DNA from: Lachancea mirantina
Lineage: Eukaryota; Ascomycota; Saccharomycetes; Saccharomycetales; Saccharomycetaceae
Length of the DNA: 64,000 nt
Direction of reading: 5' to 3'
Assembly (NCBI GenBank): GCA_900074745.1
Contig: LT598467.1
Span: forward strand, 62,001 to 126,000
This document shows positions 34,883 to 44,457 of the stretch, one piece after another. How positions within the stretch are numbered: position 1 is the stretch's first letter; every line of letters begins with the position of its first letter. The notes under the pieces were generated by a model that worked only from the letters and a program-made list of their open reading frames with translations, ran no database searches and was not told where the DNA came from. A program made the translations under genes and the position numbers.

Positions 34883-36610
34883 ATGGGCGCCGAACGTCGG
34901 GGCCATATGGATGGTAAAAACTCACGGTTTCCCATGAATCGCACAACAACACTATTCGGTACAGTGCTCGAGACGGTCTATGTTGACGAATATTTTGAAA
35001 ATCTCGCCTCTGAGCCTTACACCTCGTCAACGGTATCTCTAATCGCACACACAGTAACGCCGCGAAGAATGCAGGCGTCTGCGACAACGCTGTCGACGGG
35101 CACGTACGTAGAGTTGATGTCCTCCAGCTCTGACGCAGCGTTGCCTACTTCTTCCGGGACGGCACTTCTACAGTCTATTGCGGCCAACGACGGTGCATCT
35201 AACAATACGCTTGAGCTCTCCATCGGTCTTCCAGTCGGTATTTTATGTCTTGGACTTGCCACTATCGTTGCATTTTTAGTCTACAACAGCTACAGCGTCA
35301 GACGACGAATAGATGCGGATGAAGAGAAGCTGGGACGCAGGGAACCAGCCCTTTCTCAAAAGTTCATGGATTGGTATAGAAAGGTTACAGGCGATGATTC
35401 TCAACCTGATACCGTCGTCAGAACATTTGAGGGCGGGCACGAAGCAGAAATCAGGTACAAGATTCAAAAAATCGAGGCAACCAATACTGCTCCGCATGTG
35501 TTGACCCCAAAAAAATCGTTCCATGCTCCGCAGCGAACTTTAAGCTCTCAACGCATAGATACGTTGTTGTATTCCAAGCCTCCGGGCATATGCCACATTG
35601 GTTCAGAATTGCCAAGTAAAAATGCGTCCAAGTCAGGCATTGATTGCAGCGAGTCTAGCGATATTGCGGAGCGTCGCAAATCGCTTTGGAACTACGAATC
35701 TCCACTTTCCAGATGGTTTTTGACTAAGTCGACATATCTGCAAGATCAAGTCATTCCGGCTCTAAAGACTCCAACAGTCAAATTGAAGCAGTTGAATATT
35801 CTTACTCGAGTCAACCAAAGTCGAATTCAAAGTCTTACTCTTGATGTGGAGTCGTCTACTTCAGAGAAACAGAGTGAAGCAGAAGACGATCTCCAAAGCG
35901 AGATGCTTCCCAGGCTCGATCCTTTGGTGTTTAGGGACTCCTCTCTTAAGTATCAGAAGGGAACTTCTCAATCTGAAGTCACTAAACCCTTCCGAAATGA
36001 AATTGCTCCCTCCTGGACTAATAAGGGCGACTATAATCCATATTCCAAGACTCGCACAACAACACACGCCATCCAGCCGCAGATATTGAACAGCGATTCG
36101 GATGCTAATCAATCGCTTTTTTTACCCATCAAACTCGACAGAGCACCTTCCAAGACGCACATGGATGAATCTCTCGGCCCCAAACCCGCTCTCACGAACC
36201 AAAAGAACAGGCTCAAAAAAGGGCTTGATCGTGCGCGTGCTCAAAAGCCACTTCCTCTAGCTCCGACTCTAAAGGGCAAACCCGCGGGTATTAGCGTCCG
36301 ATCGGAAATGAACGGGCCCAGCACACTGAATACCTCTTCGGGGAACGACAGCAATGTCCAGCATCCTATTTTGGAGGTAGGCAAGGAGTATAAACCGAAT
36401 CTCATGGATGAAATTTATGTTCGGGCTGGCGAGTATGTGAGGGTCTTGGCTCGCCACACTGACGGTTGGTGTTTAGTCGAGAAATGTAGTCGCAACGGGA
36501 CCCCAGTTTTGCGCAAAAATGGGCCTCCGGATTACGATGACATCGATAACGAACACTATCTCAACGAGAATAGGGGTATTGTGCCAGGAATTTGCCTCAG
36601 AGCGTTGTGA
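34883..36610 (+). CDS. FUS1: Cell-fusion membrane protein of mating
   Basis: Fus1 acts at the mating projection tip and promotes cell fusion during conjugation. The 575-residue protein (yeast 512) has a short Ser/Thr-rich extracellular part likely to be O-mannosylated (about 45-110). One transmembrane helix lies at about 114-135 (IGLPVGILCLGLATIVAFLVY), followed by a long basic, Ser-rich cytoplasmic region. A C-terminal SH3 domain (about 497-575: YVRAGEYVRVLARHTDGWCLV and NRGIVPGICL) closes the chain. No cleavable signal is visible, matching the family. Pheromone-type elements precede it. Confidence 0.95.
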   Translation: MGAERRGHMDGKNSRFPMNRTTTLFGTVLETVYVDEYFENLASEPYTSSTVSLIAHTVTPRRMQASATTLSTGTYVELMSSSSDAALPTSSGTALLQSIAANDGASNNTLELSIGLPVGILCLGLATIVAFLVYNSYSVRRRIDADEEKLGRREPALSQKFMDWYRKVTGDDSQPDTVVRTFEGGHEAEIRYKIQKIEATNTAPHVLTPKKSFHAPQRTLSSQRIDTLLYSKPPGICHIGSELPSKNASKSGIDCSESSDIAERRKSLWNYESPLSRWFLTKSTYLQDQVIPALKTPTVKLKQLNILTRVNQSRIQSLTLDVESSTSEKQSEAEDDLQSEMLPRLDPLVFRDSSLKYQKGTSQSEVTKPFRNEIAPSWTNKGDYNPYSKTRTTTHAIQPQILNSDSDANQSLFLPIKLDRAPSKTHMDESLGPKPALTNQKNRLKKGLDRARAQKPLPLAPTLKGKPAGISVRSEMNGPSTLNTSSGNDSNVQHPILEVGKEYKPNLMDEIYVRAGEYVRVLARHTDGWCLVEKCSRNGTPVLRKNGPPDYDDIDNEHYLNENRGIVPGICLRAL

Positions 36611-36702
36611 AGGAACTAAATCGCTTAAAATGTCAATATATTGGAAAGATCAACGTATATGTATAATGCGCGATGCCAGATCTGCAACCCGCTGCCTATA
36701 GA

Positions 36703-37284
36703 CTAAGAAATAACCTTTATCTCGTTGTCGATGTAAGTCTTAGGCTGTGGAGCCTCGACTGGAGCACCGAACACCAGCTGCGCCTGGACACTGTAGTGCT
36801 TTGGGACAATGTCATCGGAAGCAGAAGCCTTGACGAAGCCGTTGAAGTGTTGCAGATGAGCGCCCAGGCCTAGAAGCTCGAGCGCAGTCCACGTGGAAAT
36901 CTGAGCGGCGCCTGAGGAGTGGTCAGCAAATTGGTTAAACGCGGAGGCCCAGGCTGGAAATTGGCCCTGTAGCTCTGACGTTTTTTCGTCGTTCACCATG
37001 AAAAGTACCGTACCGAAAGCTTCGTCTCTGACAGAAATAGGTCTCTTGGCGAAATTGCCGTCAACACCCTCAATGACCTTGGACCACAAGTCCTTGTGGG
37101 CTTGGCCCGTTAGAATGACTGCACGGTTAATTTGCGAATTGAAAGCGCTTGGCGTCTCTTTGACAATTTTTTGAACAACTTTCTGGACGTCTTCGATGCT
37201 TAAACCCTCTGGAAGCGATGGCTTGAGAGAGTAAATAGTGCGTCTAGCCGTAATGGCATCTAAAAACTGGTTAACTTTAGACAT
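36703..37284 (-). CDS. HBN1: Nitroreductase-like oxidative-stress protein
   Basis: HBN1 and FRM2 are adjacent duplicated genes in S. cerevisiae for nitroreductase-like proteins linked to fatty-acid signalling and oxidative stress. Here there is one. The ATG at 37282-37284 gives 193 residues, the family length, starting MSKVNQFLDAITARRTIYSL. Family segments include ETPSAFNSQINRAVILTG, RDEAFGTVLFMVND and STWTALELLGLGAHLQHFN, with a tail NEIKVIS. An upstream in-frame ATG (37420-37422) would add 46 residues with several Arg/Lys, possibly a targeting peptide. TTACTAA (37503-37509) is a Yap1-type site in the promoter. Confidence 0.92.
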   Translation of the reverse strand: MSKVNQFLDAITARRTIYSLKPSLPEGLSIEDVQKVVQKIVKETPSAFNSQINRAVILTGQAHKDLWSKVIEGVDGNFAKRPISVRDEAFGTVLFMVNDEKTSELQGQFPAWASAFNQFADHSSGAAQISTWTALELLGLGAHLQHFNGFVKASASDDIVPKHYSVQAQLVFGAPVEAPQPKTYIDNEIKVIS

Positions 37285-37897
37285 AGAGCTGGAGGAAATG
37301 GATGAAATCGTTGGGAATAGGGAATTGAAACTAATTGAATTGCAAGGAAAGAACCTTTCTCTCTTCTCGACCTGGACAAATTGGTGCTTCTTAAATGCTG
37401 AATTGTGTCGGACTATTGACATTTTGGAAAGTCATTGCTAATCGCGGATTACATCAGCATCGCCTAACATTTCCGTGATATTCGAGGAATTGTTAATAAG
37501 CATTACTAAAATGTGTGTCATACGAATTACATCCATCGCCGTTTAAAAGGATAGAGTAACGGCGTCTATCTTGCAGTATCTCGCAGTGTGGAAACCCGAA
37601 CTCGACGGACGCAGCGTCGAGAGTGACATCCACTACTACCGTGGTATAGTATTCAGCCTCACCTTGCCTTCGCTTAATTGCATTTGTAATCTTAATAATG
37701 GTGCAAGACTGTGAAGAATGGTACTAATGTTAGTGCTGATGTTAATTCTATTTCAGTTTTATCTTGGTACTATCTTAGTACTATCTTAGTACCTGCATTA
37801 GTAGTGACTTTCTGGTTGCGTCATCTTTCTTGAATATTTCATTGTTACATTGTCATTTTACGTAAGCTATTTAGGTGCGATTTCAACTTTCATTGCC
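37285..37897. promoter_or_regulatory. HBN1 upstream region and permease terminator
   Basis: This stretch includes the possible 46-codon N-terminal extension of HBN1 (37285-37422). It also has a Yap1-type TTACTAA (37503-37509), a 7-bp inverted repeat CTCGACG/CGTCGAG (37601-37621) and an 11-base minisatellite (37761-37793). No further gene is seen. Confidence 0.5.
37761..37793 (+). repeat. Three-copy 11-base tandem repeat
   Basis: ATCTTGGTACT, ATCTTAGTACT and ATCTTAGTACC follow each other directly. A related GTACTAATGTTAGTG stretch lies 40 bases before. It sits between HBN1 and the first permease gene, near the permease 3' end. Confidence 0.75.
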
Positions 37898-39727
37898 CTA
37901 ACACCATATTTCGGCCACTCTTCTTAGCCAGCCGGCAGATCTCACTTTGGCCTTGTATTCTGCGTCTTCTTGCTTTAGCAGGTCCTCGTCGAAGATCTTT
38001 CTGTGTGAAATTAGATCGATGTGCTCGGCGCGGATAAACAGTCTCCAATCCTTCGTTATTAGCTTGTAGCCGAAATACAGAGCCATCAGAATTAACACTG
38101 CCAGGTAGTTCTCGAAAAACGAGTTAACGTCCAGTTTGCTCGAGCCCACGGGCTTGATAGCGATCCAAAACTGGCCAATAAGCACCAGCGACATCATGAT
38201 CACCGCATACCACGACCCGTAGACGCCCGTCTGCGACATGTAGCCCAGCTCGCCAGTCGATCTTCCTTGCACCTTGAGAGCTCTTCTGAACCTTACGTGG
38301 GACAGACAGATGGATATCCAGGTGAAAAGCTGCGATAGACCCGAAATGGCCAAAAGCCAGGTGAAAACGGTCTCTTCTTTAGGCGACGCAGCGACAAACG
38401 AGATCAGACCAATTACGGCCCCCACGATCATGGCCATGAGTGGTCTTCCTGCTCTGTCGACGTAAGTGAGGAAGGAAGGCGCGTAGCCCTGTTCCGCGAG
38501 CGACAAAAGCAGACGCGAGGAACTGTAGTACGCCGAATTTCCCACTGACAGAACGGAGAGCAAGATCACTGCGTTTATGAAGTGTGGGACAACACGCACA
38601 CCATGTGATGCAATGGCAATAACGTAAGGCGACGCATGTGTAGCAGAGCTGCCGGAGCCCATTAGCTCGTCAGAGTTGTAAGGCACTAGGACACCTATCA
38701 ATACGATCGAACCCAGGAAAATGACCAAGATTCTGTAAAGCACTTTTTTGGCGGCAGACGGGATGGCACGCCTTGGGTTAGCTTGCTCGGCTGCTGTCAA
38801 TGCAATAAACTCAGTGGCACCAAATGCAAAAGCGGCTGTCACCATTGTGGCCACAATGCCTTTTAAATGATCGATGCCGCGATCTCCATTGAAAGCGCCT
38901 GGGTCGTGCCAGTACTTTCCTCCCAAATATCCACCGTTACCAGCACCTCCGCAGTTAACAATGATACCAAGAATGAAAAATCCAGCTATCATGAGAACCT
39001 TGCACATGTTGAAGAAAAACTCGGCTTCAGCGTACCCACGAGCGCCGAAGATGTTGATCGCGATCAACAGCACGTAGAAGATCGCAACAAAGGCGTCTGG
39101 GTTCACCGAAGTAGTCCAGTATTTGATGGTGATAGAAGCGGTGACCAGCTCAAGCGGCATAACCACAAGCCATTGCAAACAGTAAACCCATGCGACGGCA
39201 AAATTCAGACCAGGGTCGACTAATATCGATGGGTACGCGTTGAAACCACCATTAAGAGTAGCGTAGGCTACAGCAAGCTCGCCGGCGGCTTGAATAATAC
39301 AGTACACGCACGTCCCAATAATTGCGTACCCAATGACAAGACCTGCAGGTCCACCGTTATGCAGAGCTTTACCGTTGCCGACCAGCATTCCCGTTCCAAT
39401 ACCGGTACCTAACGACATCATGATAACGTGCCTTGTCTTGATGGTCTGCCTTAGGTTCGATTCTTTGCCCTCGGGGCAATTCTTACCAGCTTCCGCATCC
39501 ATATTGGAGCTCGGGGAGCTGGGCGCTCTTCTGAACGAGTCCACGATTTTCCCAAAGCGGGTGGTCTCCCCCGCAAAAGACTTGTATTCGCTGCTCTGGA
39601 CCGAAACTTTTTCTGCCATGTCTGATGCTACCTTGGTCGCTGTCGGACTCACCATTGCGTTTACTTGTTTGAAGTCGCCGGCGTCGTGTGCTTTCGTTCC
39701 GGCGGAGTTCACAGATTCACCAGGCAT
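37898..39727 (-). CDS. AGP1/GNP1: Broad-specificity amino-acid permease, copy 1
   Basis: This is a plasma-membrane amino-acid/proton symporter of the yeast AAT (APC) family. The 609 residues comprise a hydrophilic N-terminus with a lysine-containing region and 12 transmembrane helices. The family signature includes TRHVIMMSLGTGIGTGMLVGNGKALHNGGPA (start about 98), with FAFGATEFIALTAAEQANPRRAIPSA in helix 6-7. The C-terminus is FSAEIWC-like (ends RRVAEIWC). The terminal WC dipeptide is the palmitoylation motif of this family. It is one of two tandem paralogues here, and S. cerevisiae has AGP1 at the matching place on chromosome III and GNP1 on IV. Confidence 0.93.
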   Translation of the reverse strand: MPGESVNSAGTKAHDAGDFKQVNAMVSPTATKVASDMAEKVSVQSSEYKSFAGETTRFGKIVDSFRRAPSSPSSNMDAEAGKNCPEGKESNLRQTIKTRHVIMMSLGTGIGTGMLVGNGKALHNGGPAGLVIGYAIIGTCVYCIIQAAGELAVAYATLNGGFNAYPSILVDPGLNFAVAWVYCLQWLVVMPLELVTASITIKYWTTSVNPDAFVAIFYVLLIAINIFGARGYAEAEFFFNMCKVLMIAGFFILGIIVNCGGAGNGGYLGGKYWHDPGAFNGDRGIDHLKGIVATMVTAAFAFGATEFIALTAAEQANPRRAIPSAAKKVLYRILVIFLGSIVLIGVLVPYNSDELMGSGSSATHASPYVIAIASHGVRVVPHFINAVILLSVLSVGNSAYYSSSRLLLSLAEQGYAPSFLTYVDRAGRPLMAMIVGAVIGLISFVAASPKEETVFTWLLAISGLSQLFTWISICLSHVRFRRALKVQGRSTGELGYMSQTGVYGSWYAVIMMSLVLIGQFWIAIKPVGSSKLDVNSFFENYLAVLILMALYFGYKLITKDWRLFIRAEHIDLISHRKIFDEDLLKQEDAEYKAKVRSAGWLRRVAEIWC

Positions 39728-40353
39728 TTTAAATCGCAGAAGTCCTTTTGTCCACTAACGAATATGTTTCAAAGGAAATTAAGAGACTACTGACTAACAC
39801 ACATATATAGTTGGCATCGGCGGTGGGGAAGCCTCCAAAAAAAAAAATGTTAAGCCCCGCGACCTTGTAAGCGTTAACTGCAACTCATTTGGTGACTGAT
39901 CGATGTTTCGCTCACCATCCACCGACAGGTTCATTTTGCATATGTTATCGACAAAGCGCCGAACGGCAGTGTAACCGCTAAATGCACTATAAGACGCCGC
40001 TCGAGGTTTCTTTTTCGTACAAAACGTTTCTTTTCCCGATGCCTTTCGCCATTATGAACCCTGAAAAAATTTCAAGTTTTGATGACGTAATCTTTTAGCC
40101 GCCCATTATCGACTTGCACCGCACCCAAAAGTGAGATTTCGACCCCACCTTGATTTAGTTCTCCAAAGAAAAAGAAACAGAGGCGATTTCGACCCAAGCG
40201 CTCGAAATAGAATACGCACTAAGCTGGGGGCTTGCGCGGCTTTCACGGTATCGGCAGGTTGCCTTAGAGCTCAGCTCCAAAAGTTTCGGGCTCGTGACAT
40301 GAATCGTTACATTAGGGTAGTGAGCTACAAATGATATCTACACCATGCGAAAG
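39728..40353. promoter_or_regulatory. Promoter of permease copy 1
   Basis: This 626-base gap between tandem permeases contains TATATA (39804-39809), a poly-A run (39837-39847) and the palindrome GCCGAACGGC (39958-39967). The palindrome contains two CGGC cores in inverted orientation, the core sequence bound by Stp1/Stp2 in amino-acid permease promoters. No gene is visible. Confidence 0.5.
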
Positions 40354-42150
40354 TTAACACCAGAAGTTCGACATACGAACAGTCCACGAAGAATGTTTGA
40401 TCCTGAAGGCCTCTTCTTCTGTCTCTTTTTGCAGGATTTCGGCATCAAAAATGGTACGGTGGGACACAAGATCGACTTGGTCCGCTGGGATCAAAAGGCG
40501 GAAATCTCTCTTCCAGAGCTTGTAGAAAATGTACAATCCTATCAGGATCGGCATGGCCAAGTAGTTTTCGAAAAACGCGTTGGCATCCAGCTTGCCTTCG
40601 CCAACGGGAGAGATGGCGACCCAGAACTGACCGATGAGGATGAGCACGTTGAGGAAGACCGCATAGTAGGAGCCCCAGACGCCCGTCAACGCCTTGTAGC
40701 CCAGTTCGCCCAGGGAACGGCCTTGCGTCTGCATCGCTTTTCTAAACCTTATGTGAGAAAGCGCAATGGCGGACCATGTGAAAAGCTCGCTGAGACCAGA
40801 AATGGCAAGCAACCACGTGAACACGGTCTCTTCTTTAGGGGATGCCGCGACGAACGAGATGAGCCCGAAGATGCAAGCCACAACAAGCGCCATGAGAGGT
40901 CTGCCTCTTCTGTCGACGTATTTCAAAAACGGAGGCGCGTAGCTCTGCTCCGCTAGCGAAAGCAGGATTCGCGAAGACGAGTACAGAGCCGAGTTGGCGA
41001 CCGAAAGGACTGACAGCAGAATCACGGCGTTGACGAAATGGGGGACGACCCGTACGCCGTGCGAGGAAATCGCGATGACGAAAGGCGAGGCGTGCGTCGC
41101 TGAACCACCGGACCCAAGCAGCTCGTCGGAGTTGTAAGGAACTAGAAACCCTAACAGGATCGCGGTCCCACAGTAGATACACACGATACGCCACAGCATT
41201 CTTTTGGATGCACTTTTGATAGAGCGTCTTGGATTGGACTGTTCTGCAGCGGTCAAAACCGAAAACTCGGCACCACCGTTTGCAAAAGCAGCGTTGACCA
41301 GCACCGCTACCACACCCTTGAACTGATCAATCGCCTTGTGGCCCCTAAAGGAGCCCGGATTCCGCCAGTACAGGGCTCCCAGGTATCCGTCGTTACCGGC
41401 ACCTCCGCAGTTGATGATTATACCCAGTATGAAGAAACCGGTGATCATGAGCACTTTGCACGAATTGAAGAAGAACTCCGCTTCCGCGTACCCAGCAGAC
41501 CCAATGAAATTGACAACCACGAGGAAGACGTAGAAAATGACCACGAACGCGTCTGGGTTGATCACATCGTTCCAGTACTTGATGGTCATCGAAGCCGTGA
41601 CGAGCTCCAGCGGTAGCACACACAGCCATTGTAGACAGTACACCCACGAAACAGCGAATCCGAACCCCGGTTCGACCAGGAGGGACGGGTAGGCGTTGAA
41701 ACCGCCCGCAAGCGAAGTGTAGATCATAGCCAGCTCCGAGGCGGACTGGATCACGCAGTACAACATACTGGAGACGATCACGTACCCAATGACCAGCCCT
41801 GCCGGTCCACCGTTGTGCAGGGACTTACCGTTCCCGACCAGCATACCGGTACCGATACCCGTAGCAAGCGATATCATGAGCACGTGTCTGGGACTGATGT
41901 TCTGTTTCAGCGTCTTGTGCTTACTGTTACTTTCGTAGTTGCCGGCCTCTTCGCCGAGCTGTTCGAGGTTGTCTCCGGTAGCAGGGTCCTCTGCGCGCTT
42001 AAACGAATTGACAAATCTCCGCGCTAGACCATCTTTGCTTTCCGCCGCGTAGCTGGTGTCGTTCGTGACTTCGTAGGACCCGAAGGACTCGGATTGCACG
42101 ACACCGGACTTGACGTTATTCAGCTCGAAGTCTTGTTTGTTTTGCGCCAT
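40354..42150 (-). CDS. AGP1/GNP1: Broad-specificity amino-acid permease, copy 2
   Basis: This is a second AGP1/GNP1-type permease, 598 residues, tandem with copy 1 and clearly paralogous through the membrane region (for example LHNGGPAGLVIGY, NPDAFV.IFYV and GYAEAEFFFN.CKVLMI occur in both). N-terminal tails differ. The signature SPRHVLMISLATGIGTGMLVGNG and the terminal FWC are present. Helix 6-7 reads ANGGAEFSVLTAAEQSNPRRSI, differing from copy 1 (FGATEFIALTAAEQ) at positions near the substrate path. The two may therefore differ in specificity. Base composition is visibly GC-richer than the left part of the window. Confidence 0.93.
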   Translation of the reverse strand: MAQNKQDFELNNVKSGVVQSESFGSYEVTNDTSYAAESKDGLARRFVNSFKRAEDPATGDNLEQLGEEAGNYESNSKHKTLKQNISPRHVLMISLATGIGTGMLVGNGKSLHNGGPAGLVIGYVIVSSMLYCVIQSASELAMIYTSLAGGFNAYPSLLVEPGFGFAVSWVYCLQWLCVLPLELVTASMTIKYWNDVINPDAFVVIFYVFLVVVNFIGSAGYAEAEFFFNSCKVLMITGFFILGIIINCGGAGNDGYLGALYWRNPGSFRGHKAIDQFKGVVAVLVNAAFANGGAEFSVLTAAEQSNPRRSIKSASKRMLWRIVCIYCGTAILLGFLVPYNSDELLGSGGSATHASPFVIAISSHGVRVVPHFVNAVILLSVLSVANSALYSSSRILLSLAEQSYAPPFLKYVDRRGRPLMALVVACIFGLISFVAASPKEETVFTWLLAISGLSELFTWSAIALSHIRFRKAMQTQGRSLGELGYKALTGVWGSYYAVFLNVLILIGQFWVAISPVGEGKLDANAFFENYLAMPILIGLYIFYKLWKRDFRLLIPADQVDLVSHRTIFDAEILQKETEEEAFRIKHSSWTVRMSNFWC

Positions 42151-42470
42151 AACGACAATGCCAGCTGTGTTGTTGCGTTTGCTAGATACTACCCAGCCAG
42201 CTTTGCCAAGCCAAAGATCGAACGAAAATATACATAGTTATATAGCGGATGTCTGCGCTTATTTTTGCTGACTTTTGCTGACTATTTGGCCTGTTCGCGA
42301 GCGCGTCATGTTCTGTTCCGGACAAGCAAGGCCGACCGGACCGGCCCGCTAATGAGCTACTGATAGCCTGATAGTTCCAGGAATTGGCAAAGTACGCTTG
42401 CTTATCGCAGCGCGCCTGCCTGGTCCGGAGGTTGTGAGAGCCTGTAAGAAAGCTTGCAAGAAAGCCCCTC

Positions 42471-42498
42471 CGGCGTTTCCGCTCTCGCGGAAACGCCG
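42471..42498. repeat. Perfect 12-bp inverted repeat upstream of permease copy 2
   Basis: CGGCGTTTCCGC (42471-42482) and GCGGAAACGCCG (42487-42498) are exact inverted copies with TCTC between. Each arm also contains a CGG-N5-CCG arrangement, and the outer ends are CGGC/GCCG. It lies 320 bases upstream of the permease ATG. Confidence 0.8.
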
Positions 42499-42971
42499 TA
42501 GCGGCTACTGGGCCCTTTCCGCACTACTGCTTTCAGTAGGGAAAAATGCCCTAGCCGTTCCGTCGCCTGCGGCGCTTCTGACGCCGTCTCTTCCGGAAGG
42601 AGACCGGAAGCAAACCAGAAGGAAACCAGAAGGAAAAAGTGCCCTAGCATTGCTCGCGGTAGGCGCCGCATGTTGCAATTCCGCATTTGAGCTGCGGCTG
42701 TGCCCCGTGTGCGGCAAAATCTCCGGGCTCTTTCAGTGCCTTTTGTGCGGCATCGCATTAGGGGCGGCGTTTCTTTTGCTGAAAAAGCAAAAAAAGATGC
42801 ATTAGCCGCCCTGGCTTTTCCCGCCAGGCACCGCTTCTTCTGATTCGCTGCAGCTGCGGAGCCGTGTATTCGTGCGAAGTGCGAGGGCAATGATGCTGAT
42901 GTCTGGGCGGAGACGTTCAGTCACTGTCACATGACAAGGACGTCACCTCATGGCATCACAGACGGCGCGGC

Positions 42972-43413
<442 letters not shown>

Positions 43414-44457
43414 GGCCGTTTTCGCGAGTTCGCTGGAGACGCCCCTGCTCATTGTATATCCACCGGTGTCCAGTATTCACTCAATATGATATATGCCCGA
43501 GCCAGCTGAGAGTCACTATCTACGAACTGAGTAGCGAAGTGAGTATGAGCTGTCGCTTAGTACGTAGTTTCGAACTCCATCAATTACTACTCTCATAAGC
43601 GTCCCTCAACCATAGGAGGCGCTAGAGCACGTCACACCATAATTTTGAAATGTTTACCAAGCCCGTGCAATGCCGAAGAGTGGCACTGGGTAACGCCTTG
43701 TGTTCTTGGTGAGTTTCACCCACTCAAGGAAGACCTTTTGTAGCGAGCAAACGAGTTCCACTGGCAGAAGAGCCGCGCATAAGCTAGGCTGTCGTGCAAA
43801 AGGGTGGCCCAGTGTATAAGCCTGCCCATCGGAAGCGTCTGAACGATTTGGACTCTCACTGCGAGTTTTGGTATGAACTGATGCGTATTTATGGCATTAC
43901 GGGTAGGGAGGCTCCTTAGAGGAGGTTACCCGCTGGTCACCCCTCACGGAAGGAGCGTACCATGTAAGTAGCTTCATACGGGACGTCCCGCTTTCGTTCT
44001 TCTTTGAAGTCACGTGTCACGAGCTGCGACCATGACCGCCCAATCTCATTCTCGCGACGCGAAAAACAAAACGACGCGACGCGCGACGCGCGACGCGTCT
44101 CTTCTTTTTCTTTCTCGTCGGCGGCGCGTCGCAACGTCTTTTTTGCCCGAAATAGGCCACGACTAGCCGTTACTTCGCAGTGCTGATTTTCGTTGCCTAA
44201 GTGGGATGCCCAGGCCACGAAATGGGAATGGGACTAGCCCGGCTGCGCTGGACCCAGCTGAATCGAGCTGGAGGTGGAACTCGAGGCGCGAGCTGGAGGC
44301 GTAAGCTGGGATAGGAAGAAAAAAAAATAAAGACGTGTTTGTACACGGAAAATCCAATTTCACGCTTCTACTCTTAACTCACGGTTTAAAGCTTGGAGTG
44401 GCAAAACGGATATCCATCGTTGACCTTACGAAACGTGTGTCGAACAAACAACTTGAA
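43414..44457. promoter_or_regulatory. Long upstream region of the GIN4/KCC4 kinase
   Basis: This 1 kb region between SMT3 and the kinase has no convincing gene. It contains a Reb1-type TTACCCG (43926-43932) with an inverted CGGGTA 35 bases earlier. A cluster of ACGCG cores (44057-44132) and a doubled CGAGCTGGAGG (44266 and 44288) are also present. The open frame upstream of the kinase ATG starts with GTG. Confidence 0.5.
44057..44132. promoter_or_regulatory. MCB/SCB cluster with GACGCGC tandem repeat
   Basis: ACGCGAAAAA (44057-44066, SCB/MCB-type), a tandem run of GACGCG(C) units (44073-44098) ending in ACGCGT (44093-44098), and an inverted GCGCGTCGC (44124-44132) lie 325-400 bases upstream of the kinase ATG. 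These are binding cores for MBF and SBF, which drive G1/S genes. Confidence 0.6.

Noticed and set aside
40345-40956. 203-codon plus-strand frame antisense to permease copy 2
   Set aside because: It is a shadow of the permease reading frame; the minus-strand product is a clear transporter.
42398-42890. Two long overlapping open frames (135 and 162 codons) on opposite strands upstream of SMT3
   Set aside because: They lie in a GC-rich promoter where stops are rare. Neither has a domain, and the peptides are Ala/Arg/Leu-rich as expected from GC bias.
43560-43600. GTTCGAAAC (reverse strand) resembling a tRNA B box
   Set aside because: The flanking bases cannot form a T-arm stem and no anticodon arm or A box is present. 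Similar TTCGAA matches at 3437 and 8745 fail in the same way.
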